Source: Nioella sp965215655
GTDB lineage: Bacteria; Pseudomonadota; Alphaproteobacteria; Rhodobacterales; Rhodobacteraceae
Assembly (NCBI RefSeq): GCF_965215655.1
Contig: NZ_OZ244111.1
Span: forward strand, 2,108,001 to 2,172,000
Direction of reading: 5' to 3'
DNA length: 64,000 nucleotides
Numbering within the stretch: the first letter of the stretch is position 1; every line of letters begins with the position of its first letter. A program made the translations under genes and the position numbers. Shown here in pieces: positions 34,638-42,117 of this stretch. The notes beneath the pieces are model-generated. The model did no database searches, was not told the origin of the DNA, and worked only from the letters and a program-made list of their open reading frames with translations.

Positions 34638-35606
34638 ATGGAACGTAGCAAGCTCAGCCTCAAATGGCTGGAGGTCTTTCAGGCGGTGGCTCGCAGCGGC
34701 TCTGTTCAGGCGGCGGCGCGGCGGCTGGAAATTTCGATCAGCACCGTGTCGCACCACCTGGCCTGCCTTGAGGATGCCGTGGGCGTTGCCCTGATCGACC
34801 ATGGCAAGCGTCCGATGAAACTGACGCAAGAGGGCGACATCCTGCTGGCCCGTGTCGATGACTCGCTGATGCTGCTGCGCAAGGGGATTTCCGAGGTCTG
34901 GTCCAAGGACCCCGCCGCGCTGATCCGGTCGCTGCGCATCGCGATGATCGAGGATCTGGACACCGAGGTCACCCCCGCGCTTGCCGCCAGCCTGTCCGCC
35001 GCCCTGCCCGCCTGTTCCTTCTCGTTCCTGTCACGCCCCAGCCATGACATCCTGACGCTGCTGCAAAGCGACGAGATCGACCTTGGCATTGCCTCCGCCG
35101 CCGAATTCCGCGTGATGCGCCTGACCGAAGCCCCGCTCTTGCGGGACCCCTACGTGTTGGTCGTGCCCAAGGGGCGCAAGGACTCGGCCGGGGAGTATCT
35201 GGGGGCGCGGGTCGATCTGCCCTTCCTGCGCTATTCGCGCAAACAGCTCATGGGCCGCCGGATCGAGGCACAGTTGCGGCGGCAAAGGATCGACCTGCCC
35301 TCGCGGCTGGAGTTTGAAAGCACCCCCGCCATCCTGTCGCTGATCGCCGCGGGCGAGGCCTGGACTGTCACCACAGCCCTGAACGTGGCCAGTTCCGACC
35401 GCCATCACGACCGGATCGCCATCATGCCGCTGCCGGGTCCGGGCTTTGCGCGGCGGCTGTCGATCTTTCGGGCCGAGGATCTGCCCCAAAGCCTGTTCGA
35501 GACACTGGATCGCACGCTTCGCCCCTTGCTCCAAGACCGGATCATCGCGCCGATGGTGGCCGCGCATGCGTGGCTGGCGGATGAGTTCAGGATTCTGAAC
35601 CAGTAG
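34638..35606 (+). CDS. LysR-family regulator of the mttB locus
   Basis: 322 residues from ATG 34638. The HTH at the start is LSLKWLEVFQAVARSGSVQA with SISTVSHHLACLEDAVG as recognition helix region. The effector domain begins near residue 95 (LRIAMIEDLDTEVTPALAAS). It ends one base before the convergent mttB-like gene. Its own promoter carries a TTCGA-N5-TCGAA palindrome also found in the mttB divergent promoter, so autoregulation and control of mttB and the FAD/GcvT gene are likely. The frame is open further upstream, but that region is the promoter and the opposite-strand gene. Confidence 0.85.
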   Translation: MERSKLSLKWLEVFQAVARSGSVQAAARRLEISISTVSHHLACLEDAVGVALIDHGKRPMKLTQEGDILLARVDDSLMLLRKGISEVWSKDPAALIRSLRIAMIEDLDTEVTPALAASLSAALPACSFSFLSRPSHDILTLLQSDEIDLGIASAAEFRVMRLTEAPLLRDPYVLVVPKGRKDSAGEYLGARVDLPFLRYSRKQLMGRRIEAQLRRQRIDLPSRLEFESTPAILSLIAAGEAWTVTTALNVASSDRHHDRIAIMPLPGPGFARRLSIFRAEDLPQSLFETLDRTLRPLLQDRIIAPMVAAHAWLADEFRILNQ

Positions 35607-35607
35607 G

Positions 35608-37131
35608 TCAGTTGCGGATCACGCCGGAAAACAGCGCCCTGATCTCTGCGTCACGTGCGGGCGACAGGTATTGCGGATCGTGGTCGGAAAGGATCGTCCG
35701 AACACGGGCCCTGGCCCGCGCCCACATATCCGGCGCGCCCTTTTCCGCCCAGGTCATCGGCGCGTCCCGGTCGGCAAGCTTGGGGTAGAAATAGTCCCGT
35801 TCCATCGCCGCATGGGTCTGATCCGCGCCCAGAAAATGCCCCTCTCCCATCACCACATCGCAGATCGTATCAAACCCGAGCGTTTCTTCGCTGACCTCTA
35901 CCCCGCGCAGCATCCGGTAGATGGCGGCGTGCATTTCATTATCGATCACGAACGCCTCGAAACTTGCGCCAAGCAGCGAGGCCGTCATGCCCGAGCTTTC
36001 ATAGATCAGATTGCCCCCCGCCAGCCCCGCGGCCAGCGCCGTCAGCCCCTTTTCCATGCCATATTGCGCGTCGATGGCCTTGGCATCGGTCATCGAGGCA
36101 GCGACGCCCGACGGCAAGCAAAGCCAGTTCGACAGCTGCGCCGAGGCCGCGTTCATCACCGCGATTTCTCCGCCCCCGCCTGCGAACGCCCCGGTGCGCA
36201 GGTCGATGACCAGCGGCCAGTTGGAAAAGACCATGGGATGGCCGGGCTTCAGCGCGTGAACCATGACAAGGCTTGCCAGGGTTTCCGCAAGCGATTGCGC
36301 AAGGAACCCCGCCAGCGTTGCCGGGGCCGTGGCGCCGGATTGCGCGGCGGTGATGCAGGACATGGGGATGTTATGGGCGATACATTCATAGACCACGTCC
36401 ACCGCATCCTCGCCGAACCGCATGGGCGAGATCACGGGGCTGATATGCGCCTTGACGAAAGGTCGCTTGCTGAATGCGCCCTCCCCGCCTGACACCACAT
36501 CCAGCATCTGAACGATCGGGGCCACGTGATGGGCCAGCGTAAAGGAGGTCGCCACCGGTTTCGTGGTGTTGCTGACCAGTGCATGCACCGTGTTCATGTC
36601 GAGCGAAAACTCATCCGGCATGTCGGTCGCCACGCAGCAGCGGGTGAACCAGCTGACATTGGGCAGAACGTCCTGCAAACGGGTAAAATCGCGCAAGTCC
36701 TGCAATGTGGAAGGGCGATAAAGCCCGGTCTCCATGTCCAGCGTCTGAACCGCTGCGCCCCCGGTTCCGAAATGGACGGCATCGCCGCCCACTTCGATGG
36801 ATCGCGCCTCGTCCTGACCGTGCAGGACAAAGCGTTTCGCGGCGCGGGCAATGGCGTCTTCGGTCAGGGCGCGAGGGATCAGGACACGGCCGTTTGCTGC
36901 CTCGACCGCGCCTACCGCCAGAAGATCGCGGCGCAGACGGTCAGGGACCTCGCCCATGCCAAGCTCTGCCAGCAGGCGCAGGGCGGTGTCGTAGATCGCC
37001 CGCAACTCCGGGTCCGTCAGCGGCGCATATTGTCCGCCGCGCTGCCCCGGAGGACAGGGGTTCGCAGGGCCCCTCGCCCGCGCCGCCAACCGGTCGCGCC
37101 GCCCGCCTGATCGCCTGCCCGCTGGCTGCAT
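35608..37131 (-). CDS. Trimethylamine methyltransferase MttB-superfamily protein (non-pyrrolysine)
   Basis: 507 residues from ATG 37131, which has AGGAG upstream. The MttB barrel is recognisable from VHFGTGGAAVQTLDMETGLYR near residue 105, then AHHVAPIVQMLD and ISPVISPMRFGEDA near 215. There is no in-frame amber codon, so it is a pyrrolysine-free member, the branch that includes glycine-betaine and proline-betaine methyltransferases. It would move a methyl group from a quaternary amine to a corrinoid protein. No corrinoid protein or reactivase gene is visible nearby, so the acceptor is unknown. Divergent from the FAD/GcvT dehydrogenase. Confidence 0.85.
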   Translation of the reverse strand: MQPAGRRSGGRRDRLAARARGPANPCPPGQRGGQYAPLTDPELRAIYDTALRLLAELGMGEVPDRLRRDLLAVGAVEAANGRVLIPRALTEDAIARAAKRFVLHGQDEARSIEVGGDAVHFGTGGAAVQTLDMETGLYRPSTLQDLRDFTRLQDVLPNVSWFTRCCVATDMPDEFSLDMNTVHALVSNTTKPVATSFTLAHHVAPIVQMLDVVSGGEGAFSKRPFVKAHISPVISPMRFGEDAVDVVYECIAHNIPMSCITAAQSGATAPATLAGFLAQSLAETLASLVMVHALKPGHPMVFSNWPLVIDLRTGAFAGGGGEIAVMNAASAQLSNWLCLPSGVAASMTDAKAIDAQYGMEKGLTALAAGLAGGNLIYESSGMTASLLGASFEAFVIDNEMHAAIYRMLRGVEVSEETLGFDTICDVVMGEGHFLGADQTHAAMERDYFYPKLADRDAPMTWAEKGAPDMWARARARVRTILSDHDPQYLSPARDAEIRALFSGVIRN

Positions 37132-37225
37132 GTCATCCGCTCCTGTCCCGCCTGGCACGAGCAAAGCCTCGTTGCGGACGGTCTGGCAACTCAAACCGCA
37201 CGGGCTGGAGGATTTCTCAGATTTG

Positions 37226-37242
37226 TTTCGACTTTCTCGAAA
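37226..37242 (+). promoter_or_regulatory. LysR operator candidate, TTCGA-N5-TCGAA, copy 2
   Basis: TTTCGA-CTTTC-TCGAAA lies in the 181-base divergent region between mttB (start 37131) and the FAD/GcvT gene (start 37313), 84 bases from the latter. It repeats the core found upstream of the LysR gene at 34609-34623 with the same 5-base spacer. Confidence 0.6.
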
Positions 37243-37312
37243 TCACGATACGGCCCTTGCCGCATGGCGCATCTGCACTGACAGTTCCGCAAACGCCAGA
37301 GGAACAAGCCCC

Positions 37313-39748
37313 ATGAAAACCCGCACCAAGGCCGTCGTGATCGGCGGTGGCATCGCCGGATGCTCCACGCTCTACCACCTGACGCAGGAGGGCTGGACCG
37401 ATGTCATGCTGCTGGAACGGGACGAGCTGACCTCCGGCACCACATGGCATTCTGCGGCGCAGGTCACCAATTTCGGGATGAACCAGACGATGGTCGGCCT
37501 GAAAAGCCATTCCATCGCGCTTTACAAGGAATTGGCCGAGGACCCGGATTATCCCATCAACTATCACCATGGCGATGGCGGCATAAGGCTGGCCAACACT
37601 GAGGCGCAAATGGACGGCTACCGCCATTTCGCCTCGATGGCGCGGGGGATGGGGGTGCATTTCGAGGTGATCGGCGCCGAGGAATGCGCCCGGCGGCATC
37701 CGCTGATTTCGACCGAAAACCTGATCGGCGGTCTCTGGGACCCTCTGGATGGCGATATTGATCCGGCGCAGCTGTGCCAGGCATTGGCGCGGCGGGCACG
37801 CAACGCGGGGGCCGAGGTGCATCGCTTTACCCCTGTCACCGGTCTGCGGCAGCTACAGGATGATACCTGGATCGTGGAAACGCCGAAGGGCGAGATTCAT
37901 ACCGATGTGGTGGTGAATGCCTGCGGCTACCGGGTGAATGAGGTGGGCGCGATGATGGGGGTACATCACCCCGTCATGTCGATGGAGCACCAGTATTTCA
38001 TTACCGAGGAAATCCCCGGCATCGTCGAGGCGGGCCACCGGATGCCCCTGCTACGCTGCCCGATCAGCGACTATTACTGTAGGCAGGAAAAGACCGGGTT
38101 GCTGATCGGGTTCTATGAACAGGATTGCAAAACCTGGGGCATGGACGGGATCGACCCGAATTTCACCATGGATCTCTGCCCCGACGATCTGGACCGGATC
38201 ACGGACGTTCTGGAAGGCGCGTTCGAGCGGATGCCCGCGCTGATGGAGGTGGGGATCAAAACCGTGGTGAACGGCCCGATCACCTATACGATTGATGGTG
38301 CACCGCTGGTCGGCCCCATCCCCGGAAAGAAAAATGCGTTTTGCATCATTGGCTTGCGGGCCGGTCTTGGGGAAGGCGGCGGGCATGGCTGGCTGCTGGC
38401 GCAACAGATCGTCCATGGCGAGGCCTGCTATGACACCTGGGTTCTGGACCCGCGCCGCTTCACCGGGCATGGCAATGTAGAGCTCTGTGCGCTGAAGGCT
38501 ATCGAGGACTACCAGAACGAGTTCCGCTTCCACTTCCCTCATGAACACCGCCCCGCAGGCCGCCCTGCCAAGACCACACCGCTGACGCCGGTTCTGGCGG
38601 CGGAAGGCGCGGAGTTCACGGTGGTGAATGGCTGGGAACGGATGGAGTTCCTCAAACCCACGCCTGATTTCCGCGAAACACTCGGCTTCCGCTTCAACGA
38701 GGTCTTCGACATTGTCGCGCGCGACGTGAAGGCCGTGCAAACAGGCGTCGGACTGGCGGAAGTGAACGGCTTCAACCGGTATGAGCTCACGGGTGACGAT
38801 GCCCATGATTTCCTCGACCGGATGATCTGCGGGCGGGTGACGCGCAAACCTGGCAAGGTGGCTCTTGGCTATCTGCTGAACCACCATGGAATGATCAAGT
38901 CCGAGGCGACTATTGCCAATCTGCCTGCTTCGGATCGCGGCCCGGATCGCATCTGGTACGGCTCTGCGGCGGCGGCGGAACAACATGACATGGACTGGCT
39001 GACTCGCCATCTGCAACCTGGCGAGGACGTGCAGATCAAATCGCTCACCAATGACATGACGATCCTGGTCCTTGCAGGCCCCAAAGCGCGCGACGTGCTG
39101 TCCGCCGTGTCACGCGGCGACTGGTCGGCTGAAGCTTTCCCGTGGCTGTCGGTCCGTGAATGCTTTGTCGGCATTGCGCCTGCTACGGTCATGTCCGTCA
39201 GCTTCTCGGGCGAGCTGGCCTATGAAATTCACGTCCCCAACAACCAGCTTTACGCGGCCTATCTGGCACTTCGAGAGGCGGGCAAGGCGCATGGCCTTCA
39301 CCTTTTCGGCGCGCGGGCCATCGAGTCCATGCGGATGGAAAAGGGATACCTGCACTGGAAGGCCGATCTGCTGACCGAGTTTGATCCGTTCGAAACCGGG
39401 CTGGAGCGCTTCGTTAAGATGGACAAGCCTGATTTCATTGGAAAATCGGCGCTGGAGGCGCGCATTACAAAGGGTCCGACTCGCAAGCTGGTCACCTTGC
39501 GCATCGACACCGCGGATCGTCCCGCGACGCCCGGATCCTCCATCATGGTGGGCGACAGGGTGGCAGGCACTGTCACCTCCGGCGATTGGGGCCACCGGGT
39601 CGGAATGAATCTCGCCTATGCCTTCGTGGAGCCGGAGCTGGCCGCGCCCCGCACAAACCTGCATCTCGACCTGATCGGCGACATCATCGCGGCAGAGGTC
39701 ATCGCCCCCTGCCCCTATGATCCGCAAAACCTGCGCGTCCGCGGCTGA
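37313..39748 (+). CDS. FAD-dependent dimethylglycine/sarcosine dehydrogenase-like protein fused to GcvT domain, second copy
   Basis: 811 residues from ATG 37313. AVVIGGGIAGCSTLYHL is the dinucleotide motif, and LTSGTTWHSAAQ near residue 42 carries the presumed covalent-FAD His. A DAO domain runs to about 400, and the GcvT/THF domain follows (FNEVFDIVARDV near 465, then YELTGDDAHDFLDRM, ending in APCPYDP). It is a paralogue of the gene at 14769-17225 rather than a duplicate: only the motifs match closely. It should demethylate the secondary or tertiary amine left by the MttB-type enzyme, sending the one-carbon unit to folate. Confidence 0.85.
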   Translation: MKTRTKAVVIGGGIAGCSTLYHLTQEGWTDVMLLERDELTSGTTWHSAAQVTNFGMNQTMVGLKSHSIALYKELAEDPDYPINYHHGDGGIRLANTEAQMDGYRHFASMARGMGVHFEVIGAEECARRHPLISTENLIGGLWDPLDGDIDPAQLCQALARRARNAGAEVHRFTPVTGLRQLQDDTWIVETPKGEIHTDVVVNACGYRVNEVGAMMGVHHPVMSMEHQYFITEEIPGIVEAGHRMPLLRCPISDYYCRQEKTGLLIGFYEQDCKTWGMDGIDPNFTMDLCPDDLDRITDVLEGAFERMPALMEVGIKTVVNGPITYTIDGAPLVGPIPGKKNAFCIIGLRAGLGEGGGHGWLLAQQIVHGEACYDTWVLDPRRFTGHGNVELCALKAIEDYQNEFRFHFPHEHRPAGRPAKTTPLTPVLAAEGAEFTVVNGWERMEFLKPTPDFRETLGFRFNEVFDIVARDVKAVQTGVGLAEVNGFNRYELTGDDAHDFLDRMICGRVTRKPGKVALGYLLNHHGMIKSEATIANLPASDRGPDRIWYGSAAAAEQHDMDWLTRHLQPGEDVQIKSLTNDMTILVLAGPKARDVLSAVSRGDWSAEAFPWLSVRECFVGIAPATVMSVSFSGELAYEIHVPNNQLYAAYLALREAGKAHGLHLFGARAIESMRMEKGYLHWKADLLTEFDPFETGLERFVKMDKPDFIGKSALEARITKGPTRKLVTLRIDTADRPATPGSSIMVGDRVAGTVTSGDWGHRVGMNLAYAFVEPELAAPRTNLHLDLIGDIIAAEVIAPCPYDPQNLRVRG

Positions 39749-39878
39749 CAGGGGTATCGGCGAAGACATGCCACACGCAGATGTGAGGCTGTGAAGCTCT
39801 TGCAATGCTTGCCTATTGGACCGATGACACCCACATTAACGGGCTGAGACCCGGACTATTTCGAATCGGAGACGCGAC

Positions 39879-40532
39879 ATGCTCAGCAGGCGCCATTTCA
39901 TCATGACGACTGCCGCCCTGTTTTCGGCCCCCATTGCCGGACCGGCCCTGGCAACGCCGGCCAATTGGGATGGATGGGATGCGCTGGTCACACCCGCCAA
40001 TTACGATCCCGCCGTCAGCAACCCCTGGGGGATCGAACCGCGATTTCTGCCCACACGGGTCGAGGCAAATGCCGGTCTGACACCGGGCGATATCCATGTG
40101 GATGCGGTGGCGCGCTATCTCTACCACATTCAGGATGACGGCACCGCGATGCGTTATGGCGTCGCCATCGGGCGGAACGATCTTTATGAGCCCGGCACCT
40201 ACACGGTTGGCCGCAAGGCGCGCTGGCCGTCCTGGACGCCGACTGCAAACATGATCGCGCGGGAACCGGGCGTGTATGAGCAATATGCAGACGGCATGCC
40301 CGGCGGGCCGCAGAACCCGCTCGGCGCGCGGGCGCTCTATCTTTATGTCGGACAGCGCGACACCTATCTGCGCATTCACGGCACACCGCAGCCCTGGTCC
40401 ATCGGCCGTCGCGCAAGTTCCGGCTGTGTTCGGATGGTCATGGCCCATATCATCGGGCTTTACGACAATGTCGATGTGGGCGTGACCGCCACGCTTTATC
40501 CGGCGGATGACTGGGTCACCGCCGAAAGCTGA
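39879..40532 (+). CDS. L,D-transpeptidase (YkuD domain), Tat-type signal
   Basis: 217 residues. The N-terminus MLSRRHFIMTTAALFSAP has a twin-arginine-like signal with AxA before residue 26. The catalytic block is His167 to Cys183 (HGTPQPW, then SSGCVRM). These enzymes make 3-3 crosslinks or attach lipoproteins to peptidoglycan in the periplasm. It is followed by a convergent lipoprotein gene. It appears monocistronic; 39749-39878 before it shows no gene. Confidence 0.9.
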   Translation: MLSRRHFIMTTAALFSAPIAGPALATPANWDGWDALVTPANYDPAVSNPWGIEPRFLPTRVEANAGLTPGDIHVDAVARYLYHIQDDGTAMRYGVAIGRNDLYEPGTYTVGRKARWPSWTPTANMIAREPGVYEQYADGMPGGPQNPLGARALYLYVGQRDTYLRIHGTPQPWSIGRRASSGCVRMVMAHIIGLYDNVDVGVTATLYPADDWVTAES

Positions 40533-40544
40533 GCTTTCCTGACA

Positions 40545-40901
40545 TCAGGTTCCCAGACCCGCCGCAGCTGCATCCGCGGCGGCTGCCTCTGCTGCTAGCC
40601 GTTCGGCTTCCGCCGCGGCGGCGATCTCTGCCGCCTGCTCGCTGCAAATGCGGCGCCCCTCGGTGGTGCGCAACGGCAGGTAGGTCGTCTCAACGGGACC
40701 GGAATAGCGATACCAGTAGCAGCCATCCTCGGGAAGGATACGCACGGACGCCAGGCTCTGCGTTGGCTCCACCATCGCGATCAGTTCCTCCGTCACCTCA
40801 ACCGGCAGTCCCGGCAGGCCATCGTCTTCCGGCACCGGCTCGCCGCAGGCGGTCAGGAAGAGCAAGGCGGGTGCGACCGGAATGAGCTTTGAAATCTTCA
40901 C
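40545..40901 (-). CDS. Small Ala-rich lipoprotein
   Basis: 118 residues from a GTG at 40901 with GGAG nine bases upstream; the frame upstream of it has no signal-like sequence. MKISKLIPVAPALLFLTACG is a lipoprotein signal with the lipobox LTAC. The middle has two Cys (DGCYWYRY and RRICSEQ), possibly a disulfide, and the last 30 residues are an Ala/Glu-rich helix. Family not recognised. It is common in Rhodobacteraceae to find such proteins annotated only as hypothetical. Confidence 0.75.
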   Translation of the reverse strand: MKISKLIPVAPALLFLTACGEPVPEDDGLPGLPVEVTEELIAMVEPTQSLASVRILPEDGCYWYRYSGPVETTYLPLRTTEGRRICSEQAAEIAAAAEAERLAAEAAAADAAAAGLGT

Positions 40902-40984
40902 GTTAAGGTCTCCGAAAGAATGGCTGTCTGTTGCCTGAGTTTTGCACGAACCACCGGCCCACGGCAATGCTCCTCCGGCAGGGT

Positions 40985-41911
40985 CTAGGCGCACGTTGTT
41001 GCGCCGGCCGCCCGTCCGGCCAGGGTTTCCGCCGATTGGCGCACCACCTCCGCCACCTCCTGCAACTGATCGGCCAGCGGCGTCGTGTTGCGCCAGATCA
41101 TGCCGATCCGCCGGGACGGGCGCGGTGCGTCGAACCGGGCCAGTGACACCGATGCCGAACGGGTTTCCACCGGCACCGCCATTTCCGGGATCAATGTCAC
41201 CCCAATCCCTGCCCCCACCATCTGCACCAGCGTGGACAGGGAACTGCCATCGAGCAATTCACGCGGCAGCGAGGAGTTGATGTTGCAAAAGGACAGCGCC
41301 TGATCGCGAAAACAATGCCCCTCCTCCAAGAGCAGCAGCCGCATTTCGCGCAAGGTCTCTGCATTGGGAACGGGCTTGTCCGCATCGGCGCTTGGGCGGA
41401 CCAGAACGAACTCCTCCGAAAACAGCGGTACCTCGGTGAAGGAGGGTTCAGACACAGGCAGCGCCACGATGGCGGTATCAAGCCGCCCCTCGGCCAATTC
41501 CTGTATCAGGCGCGGGGTCAGGGTTTCGCGCAGGCGCATGTCGAGACCGGGGTAACGGCGCGTCAGGTCACCGATGATAGTGGGCAAAAGGTAAGGCGCG
41601 ATGGTCGGTATGACCCCGATGCGCAAGCGCCCGGTCAACCGGTCGCGCGACAGACGGGCGAAATCCGCCAGTTCATCCGCCCCGCGCAGGATGTCCCGCA
41701 CCTTCGCCGCAACATCCTCGCCAAAGCCGGTCAGCCGCACTTGCCTTGCGTTGCGTTCGAAAAGCGCCGCGCCAAGCGTTTCTTCCAGTTCCCTGATCTG
41801 CACGGACAAGGCGGGTTGAGAAATGGCGCAGGCCTCTGCCGCACGCCCGAAGTGACCGTGCTGCGCGAGCGCCTCGAAATAGCGAAGTTGGCGGAGAGTG
41901 AAGCTGTCCAT
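40985..41911 (-). CDS. oxyR: Hydrogen peroxide-sensing regulator OxyR
   Basis: 308 residues, LysR fold. The HTH is at the start (LRQLRYFEALAQHGHFGRAA), and the redox pair is Cys200 and Cys209 in GHCFRDQALSFC, the exact spacing of Cys199 and Cys208 in E. coli OxyR. Oxidation to a disulfide switches it to activate katG, which is divergent 206 bases away. ATAG overlapping its own start codon opens a weak ATAG-N7-type OxyR site. Confidence 0.92.
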   Translation of the reverse strand: MDSFTLRQLRYFEALAQHGHFGRAAEACAISQPALSVQIRELEETLGAALFERNARQVRLTGFGEDVAAKVRDILRGADELADFARLSRDRLTGRLRIGVIPTIAPYLLPTIIGDLTRRYPGLDMRLRETLTPRLIQELAEGRLDTAIVALPVSEPSFTEVPLFSEEFVLVRPSADADKPVPNAETLREMRLLLLEEGHCFRDQALSFCNINSSLPRELLDGSSLSTLVQMVGAGIGVTLIPEMAVPVETRSASVSLARFDAPRPSRRIGMIWRNTTPLADQLQEVAEVVRQSAETLAGRAAGATTCA

Positions 41912-41922
41912 AGCCTAAAGTT

Positions 41923-41970
41923 ATTGTGACAATCAGAAAATGCAACTTAAACAAATGGATTGCATTTGTT
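41923..41970. promoter_or_regulatory. Palindromes in the oxyR-katG divergent region
   Basis: Two inverted repeats lie together: ATTGT-G-ACAAT at 41923-41933, and an 8-bp pair AACAAATG / CATTTGTT with a 5-base spacer at 41950-41970. A weak ATAG-N7 array starts at 41910. One of these should be the OxyR site that drives katG; the second may bind another metal or peroxide regulator. Confidence 0.5.
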
Positions 41971-42117
41971 AGAACCATTCCAGAATATGCGCATCGGGAG
42001 GATGACGCTCTGCCCTTCAAGGACGCCGGAAAGCTCTGGCTGTCTTGATTTACAGGCGTTTTCCAGGACGGCGCGCGGCCCCGGAACACACGAGCGATTC
42101 CAGAATCGGAGGAAGAG

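Noticed and set aside
35608..37131. Pyrrolysine-containing MttB
   Set aside because: No in-frame TAG interrupts the gene, and no pyl genes are visible, so it belongs to the non-pyrrolysine branch.
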